From: Enterovirga rhinocerotis
GTDB lineage: Bacteria > Pseudomonadota > Alphaproteobacteria > Rhizobiales > Beijerinckiaceae
Assembly: GCF_004363955.1 (NCBI RefSeq)
Contig: NZ_SNZR01000013.1
Location: 620,001 to 684,000 of the forward strand
Direction: 5' to 3'
DNA: 64,000 nt
Shown here: in pieces, positions 18,079 through 27,226 of the stretch
Numbering within the stretch: position 1 is the stretch's first letter
Layout: each line of letters starts with the position of its first letter
The notes under the pieces: generated by a model
Told to the model about the DNA's origin: nothing
Database searches by the model: none
What the model saw: the letters and a program-made list of their open reading frames with translations, nothing else
Translations under genes and position numbers: made by a program

Positions 18079-18744
18079 ATGGCGATCGTCGAGCCGCTCG
18101 ACGCGAGGCCGTTCGGCTTCGGCGACGATCTGCGCCCGTCGCGGTCGCGGCGCGAGAGCGAGGCGGAGCAGGCGAAGGTGGCCGAGGAGCGCCGCCGCGC
18201 CGGCATCGAGGCCGAGGCGTTCCGGCGCGGCTTCGAGGCGGGCCGGGCGGAGGGGGAGGCGCGGGCGGCCGCCGAGACCGAGCGGCGTGCGGCCGAGGCG
18301 CTGGAAACGGCGGCGATCCAGGCGGGCCGGGCGCTCTCCACGATCGAGGCCCGCGCCGGGATCATCGAACGCGAGGCCCTCATCTATTTCGACACCCTCG
18401 CGCGCAAGCTCGCGGGCCGGGCGCTGATCGAGCATCCGCTTGCGGGGATCGCCACGGCCGCGCTCGAAGCCTTCCAGCATCTGCGCGGCGTGCCGCATCT
18501 CGCCGCCCGCGTGCATGAGAGCCTCGTCGAGGCCGTCGAGGCCAAGCTGAGAACCATGGCGCGGGAGCACGGCTTCGAAGGCCGGATCGTCGTCCTCGGC
18601 TCGGACGATGTTCCGCCCGGCGATTGCCGGCTCGAATGGGCCGATGGCGGCATCGTCAACGATCAGCGCGCCGTCGAGCAATCCGTCGACGCCGTCCTCT
18701 CGCGCTGCCTGCACCATCTCCCGACGGGAGAGGAGACCCCATGA
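18079..18744 (+). CDS. fliH: FliH/FlbE-like flagellar assembly protein
   Basis: A 221-residue protein in the position of Caulobacter flbE/fliH. The first ~100 residues are Arg/Glu/Ala-rich, predicted coiled coil (AEERRRAGIEAEAFRRGFEA). The C-terminal part (GRIVVLGSDDVPPGDCRLEW, then GGIVNDQRAVEQSVDAVL) is the FliH/HrpE-like domain that binds and restrains the export ATPase FliI. Sequence conservation of this family is low, so the call rests on C-terminal motifs and operon position. It overlaps fliN by ATGA. Confidence 0.85.
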   Translation: MAIVEPLDARPFGFGDDLRPSRSRRESEAEQAKVAEERRRAGIEAEAFRRGFEAGRAEGEARAAAETERRAAEALETAAIQAGRALSTIEARAGIIEREALIYFDTLARKLAGRALIEHPLAGIATAALEAFQHLRGVPHLAARVHESLVEAVEAKLRTMAREHGFEGRIVVLGSDDVPPGDCRLEWADGGIVNDQRAVEQSVDAVLSRCLHHLPTGEETP

Positions 18745-19079
18745 GCACCGACCACGATCTGTCGCCGCCGATCGAGAGCGACGTCGCCTTCGGGGCCGGA
18801 ACGAGGGCCGGGACCGGACCCGCCGGCTCCGGCGCGTCGGGCGACCTCGAAACGCTCTACGACGTCCCCGTGACGATCTCGGCCATCCTCGGCCGCACCC
18901 GGATCCCGATCGGCGATCTCCTGAAAATCGGCCCCGGCGCCCTGCTCGAGCTCGACCGGAAGGTCGGCGAGGCCATCGATATCCGCGTGAACGACCGTCT
19001 TGTCGCGCGCGGCGAGGTCGTGCTGGTCGAGGACCGGCTCGGCGTCACCATGACCGAAATCGTCCTCCCGTCTGCCTGA
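18741..19079 (+). CDS. fliN: Flagellar motor switch protein FliN
   Basis: 112 residues. The SpoA domain fills residues 37-110: DVPVTISAILGRTRIPIGDL, GALLELDRKVGEAIDIRVND, and LVARGEVVLVEDRLGVTMTE. FliN forms the C-ring base and docks FliH-FliI. Gly-rich N-terminal leader. Translationally coupled to fliH (ATGA); 29 bases separate it from flbD. Confidence 0.95.
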   Translation: MSTDHDLSPPIESDVAFGAGTRAGTGPAGSGASGDLETLYDVPVTISAILGRTRIPIGDLLKIGPGALLELDRKVGEAIDIRVNDRLVARGEVVLVEDRLGVTMTEIVLPSA

Positions 19080-19108
19080 CGGGACAGAGGATCCCCAGAG
19101 GAACCACC

Positions 19109-20464
19109 ATGCGTCTTCTCCTCGTCGGCCGCCTCTCGGGCGAACTCGTGGCCGCGTCCCGCATCGCGATGAGCCGCGGCGCCGCCGTGACCCAGGCGGA
19201 CGGCGTGGCGCAGGGCCTCGCCGTCCTGCGCAGCCGCGGCGCCGACCTCGTCATGATCGATGCCGCGCTCGCCGTGCGTGAGCTCGTCTCGGCGCTGGAA
19301 GCCGAACGCATCCGCACGCCGGTCGTCGCCTGCGGCACGGCCACCGACGCCCGCGCGGCGGTCGCGGCGATCCAGGCCGGCGCGCGGGAATACATCCCCC
19401 TGCCGCCGGATCCGGAGCTGATCGCCGCGATCCTCGAGGCGGTGGCCGCCGACAGCCGCTCCTTCATCTGGCGCGATCCGGCCATGGAGAGCGTCGTCAA
19501 GCTCGCCGAGCAGGTCGCGCGCTCGGAGGCGTCCTGCCTCGTCACCGGCGAGAGCGGCACCGGCAAGGAGGTGCTCGCCCGCCACCTCCACGCGAAATCG
19601 ACCCGGCGCGACGGGCCGTTCGTCTCGGTGAACTGCGCCGCGATCCCGGACAACCTCCTGGAATCGGAGCTGTTCGGCCACGAGAAGGGCGCCTTCACGG
19701 GCGCCGTCGCGCGCCGGATCGGCCGCTTCGAGGAGGCCAATAGCGGCACGCTCCTCCTCGACGAGATCTCGGAGATGGACGTGCGGCTCCAGGCGAAGCT
19801 CCTGCGCGCCCTGCAGGAGCGGGTCATCGACCGGGTCGGCGGCTCGCAGCCGATCAAGGTCAATATCCGCGTGATCGCGACCTCGAACCGCAATCTGACC
19901 GAGGAGGTCCGCAAGGGCACCTTCCGCGAGGACCTTCTCTACCGGCTGAACGTCGTGCATCTGCGCCTGCCGCCGCTGCGGGAGCGTCCGGCCGACATCC
20001 TCGAACTCGCGGCCTTCTTCGGGCGCCGCTACGCCGACATGAACGGGCTGCCGGAGCGCCCTCTCTCGATCGAGGCGAAGCGGCTCATGACCCGCTCCGC
20101 CTGGCGCGGCAACGTGCGCGAGCTCGAGAACACGATGCATCGCGCCGTGCTGCTCGCGAACGGGGAGACGATCGACGCCGACGCGATCCGCACGCCGGAT
20201 GGCGGCAGCCTCTCGGCGGCCCCCGATCCGGCCGCCCGCGCCGCAGCGACGGCCGAGGCGATGACGCGCGGTCTCGTCGGCCGCACCGTCGCCGCCGTCG
20301 AGCAGGACCTGATCCTCGATACGCTCGACCATTGCCTCGGCAACCGCACCCATGCGGCGCGGATCCTCGGCATCTCGATCCGGACACTCCGCAACAAGCT
20401 GGCGGAGTACATCCAGGCCGGCATCGCCGTGGCCGAGCCGGGCGGCACCCGCAGCCCGGCCTGA
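19109..20464 (+). CDS. flbD: Sigma54-dependent flagellar regulator FlbD
   Basis: A 451-residue enhancer-binding protein. An N-terminal receiver-like domain (about 1-120) lacks the usual phosphorylation pocket arrangement. It is followed by an AAA+ core with Walker A GESGTGKE, the sigma54-contact loop GAFTGA, and [10 protein letters not shown] Fis-type helix-turn-helix ends the protein ([20 protein letters not shown]). In Caulobacter FlbD activates late flagellar promoters and represses fliF. AGAGGA lies about 8 bases before the ATG. Last gene of the operon; flhA does not follow. Confidence 0.95.
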   Translation: MRLLLVGRLSGELVAASRIAMSRGAAVTQADGVAQGLAVLRSRGADLVMIDAALAVRELVSALEAERIRTPVVACGTATDARAAVAAIQAGAREYIPLPPDPELIAAILEAVAADSRSFIWRDPAMESVVKLAEQVARSEASCLVTGESGTGKEVLARHLHAKSTRRDGPFVSVNCAAIPDNLLESELFGHEKGAFTGAVARRIGRFEEANSGTLLLDEISEMDVRLQAKLLRALQERVIDRVGGSQPIKVNIRVIATSNRNLTEEVRKGTFREDLLYRLNVVHLRLPPLRERPADILELAAFFGRRYADMNGLPERPLSIEAKRLMTRSAWRGNVRELENTMHRAVLLANGETIDADAIRTPDGGSLSAAPDPAARAAATAEAMTRGLVGRTVAAVEQDLILDTLDHCLGNRTHAARILGISIRTLRNKLAEYIQAGIAVAEPGGTRSPA

Positions 20465-20532
20465 GCGCCGGGCGACATGGTTCGCGGATCAGTCGCGCGT
20501 GCTTCGGGTTCCCGGCCTCGAGGCCCGGTGGC

Positions 20533-20937
20533 TCACGGCGCCACCCGGTTTGCGGGGAGGGTCGGCGGCACGTCGTCCTCCTCGTGGCAGCGGATGATGA
20601 GGCCGAGATTGCGCCAGCGCTTCCGCCGCGGATCGAGAACGTAGAGATAGGCGATGTCCGTCGCCTGACCGTTGATCAGCACCTGATGGTTGTAGGTGTC
20701 GATCGGCCGGATCTCGGTCCGCTGCACGGTCGCCTTGACGGCCTGGCGGTCGCGGCAGGGTGCGCAATAGCCCTGCACCTCGGTGCCGGGGGCGAGATAG
20801 CGCACGGCATCCTCCGCGACGGGCCTCGGCATCCAGGCACAGGTCTGGGCCGCCGCGCCCGAAGCCCCGAGCGCCGCTGCGAGCATCGCGGCGAAGCCGA
20901 CCCCGCCTCGTCGCTCGGACATCCACGCTCTCCGCAT
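20533..20937 (-). CDS. Hypothetical secreted cysteine-containing protein
   Basis: 134 residues with a signal peptide (RRGGVGFAAMLAAALGASGA, then AA before QTCAW). The mature part has four Cys: TCAW, a CAPC pair, and a late IRCHEED. GTEVQGYCAPCRDRQAVKAT and the later HQVLINGQATDIAYLYV suggest a small periplasmic beta protein with possible disulfides. Family not recognised. Its ATG shares a base with the stop of the metallo-hydrolase upstream (TGATG), so the two are translationally coupled. Confidence 0.65.
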   Translation of the reverse strand: MRRAWMSERRGGVGFAAMLAAALGASGAAAQTCAWMPRPVAEDAVRYLAPGTEVQGYCAPCRDRQAVKATVQRTEIRPIDTYNHQVLINGQATDIAYLYVLDPRRKRWRNLGLIIRCHEEDDVPPTLPANRVAP

Positions 20938-21722
20938 CAGACGAGCTGGAACAGGGTCGTCTTGTCGAGCGTCCTGTCGAACCAGGACGAGATCGCGGCC
21001 TCCTGGCCGCGAAGGTAGCGGGGCTCGTCTGCGTCGAGCACCATCGGCATGTCGTGGCCGGGAACGAGGATCGTGCCGGGACGCTTCCGCCACATCGTCC
21101 AGATCGCCTCCATCGAGGCCCGGCTGACGGCGGGGTCGTAGGTCATGTCGGCTTCGAGCGAGAGGATCTCGGCGCGGTTCTTGGCGGCATCGCCCGTCAG
21201 GATCAGATCCCGCTTCTCGCCTTCGAGCACGAAGACGAGATGGCCCGGCGTGTGGCCCGGGGCGTGGTGGCAGGTAATGCCCGGCAGCACCTCGTCGCCC
21301 GCCTTCACCCGCACCGTCTTCGGCGATCGGTCGAGCTCGCGCACATAGAGTTCCGGCACGGGCGTCGTGCCCCAGGGCTCAGCGAGCGACCAGGCGAGCT
21401 CCTCCTCGCCGATCACGATCCGCGCCTTCGGGAACATCACCCAGTTGACCGAATGGTCCCAGTGCGAGTGGCTCAGGATGACGTCGGTGACGTCCGCGGG
21501 CGTCAGGCCGACACGGGCGAGTCCCTTCAGGATCGGGTCGCGCTGGCCGAAGCAGCCGACATCGACGAGGGCGATGCGGCCATGGCCGCGCAGGAGCGCG
21601 ATGGTGCTCCAGCCGAGCCCCCCATGGCAGACCGACTTGCCCGGATAGCCGTGGACGAGGATGTCCACCAGATAGCCGCCGGTGCCGAGATCGGGCGCGA
21701 CGGCCGGGGTCGGAGCGTTCAT
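20937..21722 (-). CDS. MBL-fold metallo-hydrolase, N-acyl-homoserine lactonase-like
   Basis: A 261-residue zinc hydrolase. The HxHxDH motif is SHSHWDH (His85, His87, Asp89, His90), followed by HHAPGHTPGH and LTGDAAKNR, giving the full dinuclear site. The arrangement, length and DVGCFGQRDPILKGL N-terminal strand resemble the AttM/AhlD lactonase clade, so a lactone or quorum-quenching substrate is possible. That is inference, and other MBL esterases look alike. Coupled to a small secreted protein downstream. Confidence 0.85.
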   Translation of the reverse strand: MNAPTPAVAPDLGTGGYLVDILVHGYPGKSVCHGGLGWSTIALLRGHGRIALVDVGCFGQRDPILKGLARVGLTPADVTDVILSHSHWDHSVNWVMFPKARIVIGEEELAWSLAEPWGTTPVPELYVRELDRSPKTVRVKAGDEVLPGITCHHAPGHTPGHLVFVLEGEKRDLILTGDAAKNRAEILSLEADMTYDPAVSRASMEAIWTMWRKRPGTILVPGHDMPMVLDADEPRYLRGQEAAISSWFDRTLDKTTLFQLV

Positions 21723-21830
21723 GCCGGGCTTCCTCCTGATGCGGCTCTCTGTGCGGGCCGCGCTCTTCGTTTAGCGCAAGCTTCGGAAAAGGGGAATCAG
21801 GTTCTCCGATAACAGCATGCGATCACAATA

Positions 21831-21877
21831 CGTTAGACCATGCCCTCGCTTCGGCGCGACGGCGGCATGGTCTAACG
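21831..21877. repeat. 14-bp perfect inverted repeat overlapping a stop codon
   Basis: CGTTAGACCATGCC at 21831-21844 and its exact reverse complement at 21864-21877 are separated by 19 bases. The right arm contains the stop codon of the leftward peptidase gene, so the structure is a transcript-end hairpin for it. No U-tract follows, so strong intrinsic termination is unlikely. It may be a repeat-family member or an RNA stabiliser. Confidence 0.6.
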
Positions 21878-22438
21878 CATCAGTTCGAAATGGGTCGGGT
21901 CTTTCTTGCGCCGCCAGTTGCCGCCCCAGGACAGGCGCACGCCGAGATCGCGCGCGGCGCGCATCATCGCCCCGGCCACGCGCGACTGCTGGGCGGGGGA
22001 GAAGACGACGCGGTTCTGCTCGTCGAGCGGCCAGAGGTCGACGGCCATGCCCTCGAGATGTTTGCGGAGCGAGGGCGAGCGCGCGAAAGGATGGACGCGC
22101 GGCGACCAGCCCCAGGCCTCGGCCTGCCGCTGCTGGCCTTCGCTGCGGGCGCCCGAGCCGACCACGAAGCGGATACCCGGATTGTCGCCCTGCGCCTTGC
22201 GCACGACGGCGGCGAGATCCGGCCTGACGCTCGCGAGGTTGCGCGCGTGGTTGCCGATCGGGTCCGGATTCCAGCGGTTGAACATGCTGAGCTGGTCGCG
22301 CCCGCGATCGTCGATCGGCGGAACGCGCGCATAGACGTCCGCCGGGCCGAAGCGACCCGTCGCATGCGCCGGCACGGCCGCCGCGAGGGCGATGCCGAAG
22401 GCCATGGCGAGGCGCAGGGGGCTGTAATCACGCGGCAT
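21872..22438 (-). CDS. M15-type D,D-carboxypeptidase/endopeptidase
   Basis: 188 residues with a signal peptide (LRLAMAFGIALAAAVPAHA). Motifs FVVGSGARSEGQQRQAEAWG, SLRKHLEGMAVDLWPLDEQN and DPTHFEL supply the His, Asp and His zinc ligands of the M15/VanY family, which trims D-Ala-D-Ala peptidoglycan stems or hydrolyses cross-bridges in the periplasm. Compact single-domain form. Precedes alaS on the same strand in genome order but is downstream of it in transcription (76-base gap). Confidence 0.8.
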   Translation of the reverse strand: MPRDYSPLRLAMAFGIALAAAVPAHATGRFGPADVYARVPPIDDRGRDQLSMFNRWNPDPIGNHARNLASVRPDLAAVVRKAQGDNPGIRFVVGSGARSEGQQRQAEAWGWSPRVHPFARSPSLRKHLEGMAVDLWPLDEQNRVVFSPAQQSRVAGAMMRAARDLGVRLSWGGNWRRKKDPTHFELMR

Positions 22439-22514
22439 GGGTCGGCGGTCGGTCCGGCTGGTCGGGCCTGCTCCTTGGCCGGCGATTGTGGAGGAGAGGT
22501 GGCGCCCGCGGCCG

Positions 22515-25193
22515 TCAGGCCGCGGCGGGTTTCGCGCCCGCGCCGATGGCGGCCTCGACCGCGGCGAGCGCAGCCTCGGCCTGGGCTCCGTCCGGTCCGC
22601 CGGCCTGGGCCATGTCGGGCCGGCCGCCGCCGCCCTTGCCGCCGAGAGCGGCCGAGCCGGCGCGGACGAGATCGACCGCGTTGGCCTCCGCAGTCCGGTC
22701 GGCCGTGACGCCGACGACGATCGAGGCCCGCTCGCTCTCGTCCACCGCGACGAAGGCGACGATTCCCGAGCCGATGGACGCCTTGGCCTCGTCGACGAGG
22801 GGCTTGAGATCCTTCGCGGGAACGCCCCGCAGGACCCGGCCGAGGAAGCTGATCCCGGCGACCGTCTTCGGACCTTCGCCGCCTCCGGCGCCGCCGCCCA
22901 TGGCGAGCTTGCGGCGGGCATCGGCGAGCTCGCGTTCGAGCTTGCGGCGCTCCTCGATCAGAGCCGACAGACGATCCGTCACCTCGGCGACCGGGATCTT
23001 CAGGAGCGACGCCGCCTCGCGCAGAGCCTTGCTCTCGCCCGAGAGATGGCGGCGCGCCGCCTCGCCGGTGAGCGCCTCGAGGCGCCGCACGCCGGCCGCG
23101 ACCGCGCTCTCGCCGAGCACCGCGACGAGACCGATATCGCCGGTGCGGCCGACATGGGTGCCGCCGCAGAGTTCCACCGAGAAGGTCTTCGGCGCGGCGC
23201 CGTCCTCGCGGTCCGTCCCCATGGAGACGACGCGGACCTCATCGCCGTATTTCTCGCCGAAGAGGGCGCGGGCGCCCGAGGCGACGGCATCGTCGACCGC
23301 CATCAGCTTGGTCACGACGGGCTCGTTCTGCAGGACGAGGCGGTTCGCCATGTCCTCGACGGCCGAAAGTTCCTCCGGGCTGATGGGCTTCGGATGGCTG
23401 AAATCGAAGCGCAGCCTGTCGGGGGAGACGAGCGAGCCCTTCTGCGCGACATGGTCGCCGAGGACGCGGCGGAGCGCCTCGTGCAGGAGATGCGTCGCCG
23501 AATGGTGGCCGCGGATGGCGCTGCGGCGGGCATGGTCCACCTTCAGCTCCAGCGAGGCGCCGGGTGCGAGCGCGCCCTCCTCGACCGTGACGTGGTGGAC
23601 GAAGAGGTCGCCGAGCTTCTTCTCGGTATCGACCACCCGCGCCCGGATGCCGGCGCCGAGGAGAAGGCCGGTATCGCCGACCTGGCCGCCGGATTCGCCG
23701 TAGAACGGCGTCTGGTTCAGCACGACGAGCCCGGTCTCGCCGGCGCGGATCTCTGCGGCCTCGGCCCCATCCTTGACGATGGCGGCGACGACGCCCTCCG
23801 CCGTCTCGGTGTCGTAGCCGAGGAATTCGGTCGCGCCGGTCTTCTCGCGAACGGCGTACCAGACCGTGTCCGTCGCGGCCTCGCCAGAGCCCGCCCAGGC
23901 GGCCCGCGCCTTCTCGCGCTGGCGCTCCATCGCCGCGCCGAAGGCATCGGTGTCGACGGTGATGCCTCGCGACTTCAGCGCGTCCTGCGTCAGGTCGAGC
24001 GGGAAGCCGTAGGTGTCGTAGAGCGTGAAGGCCGTCTCGCCCGAGAAGCGCTGCCCGCTCGTGAGGCCGGCGCTCTCGTCGTCGAGCATGGCGAGGCCGC
24101 GCTCGAGCGTCTTGCGGAAGCGCGTCTCTTCGAGCTTCAGCGTCTCGACGATCAGCGCCTCGGCCCGGCCGAGTTCGGGATAGGCGACGCCCATCTCGCG
24201 CACGAGGGTCGGGACGAGCCGCCACATTACCGGATCGCGCGCGCCGAGGAGCTGCGCGTGGCGCATCGCCCGGCGCATGATCCGGCGCAGCACGTAGCCG
24301 CGGCCCTCGTTCGAGGGCAGGACCCCGTCCGCGACGAGGAAGGACGAGGCGCGCAGATGGTCCGCGATGACCCGGTAGGAGGCGCGGGTCGCATCCTCGG
24401 GGGGGCGCCCGATGGCGTGGGAGACCGCGTCGATCAGCGCGCGGAAGAGGTCCGTGTCGTAGTTGGAATGGACGCCCTGCAGGATCGCCGAAATCCGTTC
24501 GAGCCCCATCCCGGTGTCGATCGAGGGGCGCGGCAGCGCGACGCGGTTGCCGGGCTCGATCTGCTCGAACTGCATGAAGACGAGGTTCCAGAATTCGAGG
24601 AAGCGGTCGCCGTCCTCGTCCGGAGAGCCGGGCGGGCCGCCCTGGAGCGACGGGCCCTGGTCGATGAAGATCTCGGAGCACGGGCCGCAGGGGCCGGTAT
24701 CGCCCATCTGCCAGAAGTTGTCGGAGGTGCCGATGCGGATGATCTTCTCGTCCGGGAACCCCGCGATCTTCCGCCAGAGCGTGGCCGCCTCCTCGTCGTC
24801 GGCATAGACGGTGACGAGGAGCTTGTCCTTCGGCAGCCCGAACTCCTTGGTGATCAGGGTCCAGGCGAGATCGATCGCCTGCTCCTTGAAATAGTCGCCG
24901 AAGGAGAAGTTCCCCAGCATCTCGAAGAAGGTGTGGTGCCGGGCCGTGTAGCCGACATTGTCGAGGTCGTTGTGCTTGCCGCCCGCGCGAACGCATTTCT
25001 GGGCCGTGGCGGCGCGCGAATAGGGCCGCTTCTCGATGCCGGTGAAGACGTTCTTGAACTGCACCATGCCGGCATTGGTGAACATCAGCGTCGGGTCGTT
25101 CCGCGGCACGAGCGGCGACGAGGCCACCGGCTCGTGCCCGTGCTTCCCGAAGTAGTCGATGAAGGTCGACCTGATCTCGTTGACGCCGCTCAT
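22515..25193 (-). CDS. alaS: Alanyl-tRNA synthetase
   Basis: 892 residues, full length. Class II aminoacylation core ([37 protein letters not shown]), then tRNA-recognition and editing domains. Editing-site zinc ligands are visible in HHSATHLLH and CGGTHV. A C-Ala domain contains a Gly-rich stretch ([10 protein letters not shown]) that ends in a GGGGRPDM region with KPAAA. Charges tRNA-Ala and clears mis-charged Ser and Gly. The start ATG at 25193 gives the standard [12 protein letters not shown]-terminus. Confidence 0.98.
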   Translation of the reverse strand: MSGVNEIRSTFIDYFGKHGHEPVASSPLVPRNDPTLMFTNAGMVQFKNVFTGIEKRPYSRAATAQKCVRAGGKHNDLDNVGYTARHHTFFEMLGNFSFGDYFKEQAIDLAWTLITKEFGLPKDKLLVTVYADDEEAATLWRKIAGFPDEKIIRIGTSDNFWQMGDTGPCGPCSEIFIDQGPSLQGGPPGSPDEDGDRFLEFWNLVFMQFEQIEPGNRVALPRPSIDTGMGLERISAILQGVHSNYDTDLFRALIDAVSHAIGRPPEDATRASYRVIADHLRASSFLVADGVLPSNEGRGYVLRRIMRRAMRHAQLLGARDPVMWRLVPTLVREMGVAYPELGRAEALIVETLKLEETRFRKTLERGLAMLDDESAGLTSGQRFSGETAFTLYDTYGFPLDLTQDALKSRGITVDTDAFGAAMERQREKARAAWAGSGEAATDTVWYAVREKTGATEFLGYDTETAEGVVAAIVKDGAEAAEIRAGETGLVVLNQTPFYGESGGQVGDTGLLLGAGIRARVVDTEKKLGDLFVHHVTVEEGALAPGASLELKVDHARRSAIRGHHSATHLLHEALRRVLGDHVAQKGSLVSPDRLRFDFSHPKPISPEELSAVEDMANRLVLQNEPVVTKLMAVDDAVASGARALFGEKYGDEVRVVSMGTDREDGAAPKTFSVELCGGTHVGRTGDIGLVAVLGESAVAAGVRRLEALTGEAARRHLSGESKALREAASLLKIPVAEVTDRLSALIEERRKLERELADARRKLAMGGGAGGGEGPKTVAGISFLGRVLRGVPAKDLKPLVDEAKASIGSGIVAFVAVDESERASIVVGVTADRTAEANAVDLVRAGSAALGGKGGGGRPDMAQAGGPDGAQAEAALAAVEAAIGAGAKPAAA

Positions 25194-25382
25194 GGCGGAT
25201 GAACCCGTGCGCTGCGGCCGCCACGCGGCCTTCCCGGCGGACTTCTAGGGACGGGGCGGAGGGTTGTCGAGCGGATGCGGGGCTCCGCGCTGGCGCCGGT
25301 TTCCCTGTTCCGGAACCGCCCAAGCCTGCCGATGAAGCAGATACAGGATGACTTTTGGCCCCGATAATGCCATAGGATCGGC

Positions 25383-25394
25383 AGTCACGTGACT
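25383..25394. promoter_or_regulatory. Perfect 12-bp palindrome upstream of CDF transporter
   Basis: AGTCACGTGACT is a perfect palindrome 15 bases before the proposed TTG start of the cation transporter. Size and position fit a dimeric regulator's operator, for example a metal-responsive repressor. No matching regulator gene is adjacent. Confidence 0.4.
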
Positions 25395-25409
25395 ACAGTT
25401 TGGTGATTT

Positions 25410-26321
25410 TTGCAGTTTCATGACAATCGGCAAGAACAGCGGCTTCTTCTTTATTCCATCGCCGTAACCGTCATCGACGCAGCGCTCGGGATCGCGGTCG
25501 GGCTTTCGATCAATTCCAGCTCGATCGTATTCGACGGCGTCTATTCCGTGGTGGATGCGGCCATGACGGCGTTGGCGCTCGGCGTCTCCGTACTTCTGGC
25601 GAAGGGCAGCACGCGCCATTTCCAGTTCGGCTTCTGGCATCTCGAGCCGATGCTGGTCCTGCTCAACAGCATCGTCCTGTCGCTGTCGTGCGGCTACGCC
25701 TTCCTCGTCGCGCTGAACGATCTGTTCGGCGGGGGGCGCACGGTCTCCTTCGGCCCCGGTGCCATCTATGCCGTCGGGGCGGGCATCGTGGCGCTCGTCG
25801 CGGGGATCATCATCGGGCGGCAGGCGCGGCGTCTCGGCTCGGACCTCCTCGGCATCGACGCGAGGAACTGGATCGTGTCCGGCGTCGTCAGCGTCGCGCT
25901 CGGCATCAGCTTCCTCCTCGCTGGCGTCGTGCATGGCACGCGCTTCGACCACCTCGCGCCGTATCTCGATCCGGCCGTGCTGGCGGTGCTGAGCCTCGCG
26001 CTGCTTCCCCTTCCGCTCCGTGCCTGCTGGCGCTCGGCGAGGGACATCATCCAGATCGCGCCCGGCGATCTCGACGAGGAGGTGCGCCGCCTGGCGCAGG
26101 ACATCCAGCAGCGCCACGGCTTCGAGGATTTCACGACCTATGTCGCGAAGATGGGCCGTGCCCGCTTCGTCGACATCACCTTCCTCGCCGGAGCCGATTT
26201 CGGCCCGCGCCCCTTGAACTTCTTCGACGGGATCAGGGCGGAGATCGCCGAGGGGCTCGGGTCAGGGCCGCCGAGCCACTGGCTGAACATCGAGTTCACG
26301 CACGACCGCCAGTGGCTGTGA
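25410..26321 (+). CDS. Cation diffusion facilitator (CDF) family transporter
   Basis: 303 residues with five or six membrane helices. The first is LLYSIAVTVIDAALGIAVGL, followed by SSSIVFDGVYSVVDAAM, a CDF-type helix-2 metal-site region (D-x3-D usually; here FDGVYSVVD). HFQFGFWHLEPM and a C-terminal cytoplasmic domain (TTYVAKMGRARFVDITF) complete the architecture. CDF proteins export Zn, Co, Cd, Fe or Mn in exchange for protons; the metal cannot be assigned. The only plausible start is TTG 25410, with no clear ribosome binding site, so the N-terminus is uncertain. Confidence 0.85.
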   Translation: MQFHDNRQEQRLLLYSIAVTVIDAALGIAVGLSINSSSIVFDGVYSVVDAAMTALALGVSVLLAKGSTRHFQFGFWHLEPMLVLLNSIVLSLSCGYAFLVALNDLFGGGRTVSFGPGAIYAVGAGIVALVAGIIIGRQARRLGSDLLGIDARNWIVSGVVSVALGISFLLAGVVHGTRFDHLAPYLDPAVLAVLSLALLPLPLRACWRSARDIIQIAPGDLDEEVRRLAQDIQQRHGFEDFTTYVAKMGRARFVDITFLAGADFGPRPLNFFDGIRAEIAEGLGSGPPSHWLNIEFTHDRQWL

Positions 26322-26351
26322 GCGGCAGAAGCGCCGCCCTCGAGCCGCTCA
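26319..26351. terminator. Possible bidirectional hairpin between convergent genes
   Basis: TGAGCGGC at 26319-26326 and GCCGCTCA at 26344-26351 are exact reverse complements, and each contains the stop codon of one of the two convergent genes. No T-tract on either side, so termination is only suggested. Confidence 0.3.
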
Positions 26352-26579
26352 GGCGGCGGAGGAGGTGAGGTAGGAGCCGGGCCTTCTCCGCGGCTCGATC
26401 GGCCGCCGGCCGGACCGGATCAGGTCGGACGCGGCGCGCGTCGCTGCCGCCGCCGAGGGAAAATCGTGCCCTTCGAGCGATCTCACGCGGGAATCGGTGC
26501 CGAAGAACCGATAGCCGTCCTGCCCGAGGACGACGATGCCGACCTCATCCTCGGCGACTTCGATCGTGTAGCTGACCAT
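26349..26579 (-). CDS. Small hypothetical protein
   Basis: 76 residues, no signal peptide. The N-terminal half (MVSYTIEVAEDEVGIVVLGQ, then DGYRFFGTDSRV) reads as beta strands, followed by an Ala-rich helix (PSAAAATRAASDLI) and an Arg/Pro tail. GAGAGACG lies just upstream of the ATG. Similar short 'DGYRFFA' proteins are scattered in Rhizobiales, from general memory; the function is unknown. Confidence 0.6.
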   Translation of the reverse strand: MVSYTIEVAEDEVGIVVLGQDGYRFFGTDSRVRSLEGHDFPSAAAATRAASDLIRSGRRPIEPRRRPGSYLTSSAA

Positions 26580-27226
26580 GTTCGTCTCTCATCTTCATCT
26601 GCGCATCTCAGGAACGCGGTGCCCGAGCCTCGATCAGGCCCGGTCCGTGGGGCGATGGTGCGCCCGACAGCGGCCATACCGTCCGCCATCGAGAAGCAGG
26701 CGTTTGAGGCGGTGGGGCATGAGAGTGAGAGATCGCATTGAGATTATTCCAGTGTGATCAAACGCTTTAGTTGTTCAGGGGTAGTTAGGGCAACAAACAC
26801 ATGCGAAGCAGTGATTTGCAGTTACATTTTCCGTGCGTAATGTGACATTGTCAATACAAATGGGATTCTTTAGAGAGCGGCAAAACTAGAACAACGTTGC
26901 CGTCGGCCCCGGCAATTGAGGCGATCGGAGCACGGCTCGCAGCATCGCCCGGTTATCCGTGTGGCGGTTCAGAGGGATGGTTTCGGGCAGACCCCGGTCC
27001 TGATCTCGGCATGGAACGAGGTTTCCGCCGATCGAACGTGCAACAGGCGCCGCGTGCTGCTCAGATTGAAGGCAGGTCGCCCCCGCGCGGTCGCAGCCCT
27101 GGCTCGCGCCATGCGCGCGCTGGGCTCATGTCCTTGTGCGCGCGTCTGATTTTCCAATCCGGCATACCATTTGCTGGCTGCCCTCGCAGGTCGGATCGTC
27201 GGCCTTCCCTGGTGGGGCATGCGGCA
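26580..27226. other. Long, locally AT-rich leader before the hydantoinase operon
   Basis: About 650 bases without a credible gene. From about 26740 to 26890 base composition drops sharply in GC compared with flanking genes. This stretch holds an imperfect inverted repeat (GTTACATT at 26821-26828 and AATGTGAC at 26839-26846) and the TTGT-N4-ACAA dyad at 26848-26859. It is the probable control region for the rightward operon starting at 27227, leaving a long leader of over 300 bases in which nothing else was recognised. Confidence 0.5.
26848..26859. promoter_or_regulatory. Candidate GntR/FCD operator
   Basis: TTGT-CAAT-ACAA is a perfect 4+4 dyad in an AT-rich stretch, followed by AT and preceded by CA. 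FCD-class GntR regulators commonly bind short TTGT...ACAA-type sites; a gene for one lies at the operon's far end (33285-34049). Link inferred. Confidence 0.35.

Noticed and set aside
16008-18383. Long antisense frame across sciP and fliF
   Set aside because: Shadow of the flagellar genes; low-complexity composition and no ribosome site.
20465-20532. Terminator after flbD
   Set aside because: No stable hairpin with a T-tract was found in the short gap.
22437-25202. Very long open frame antisense to alaS (over 900 codons)
   Set aside because: High-GC codon shadow of alaS; its translation is Arg/Asp/Ala-rich with no family motifs, whereas the alaS frame is fully conserved.
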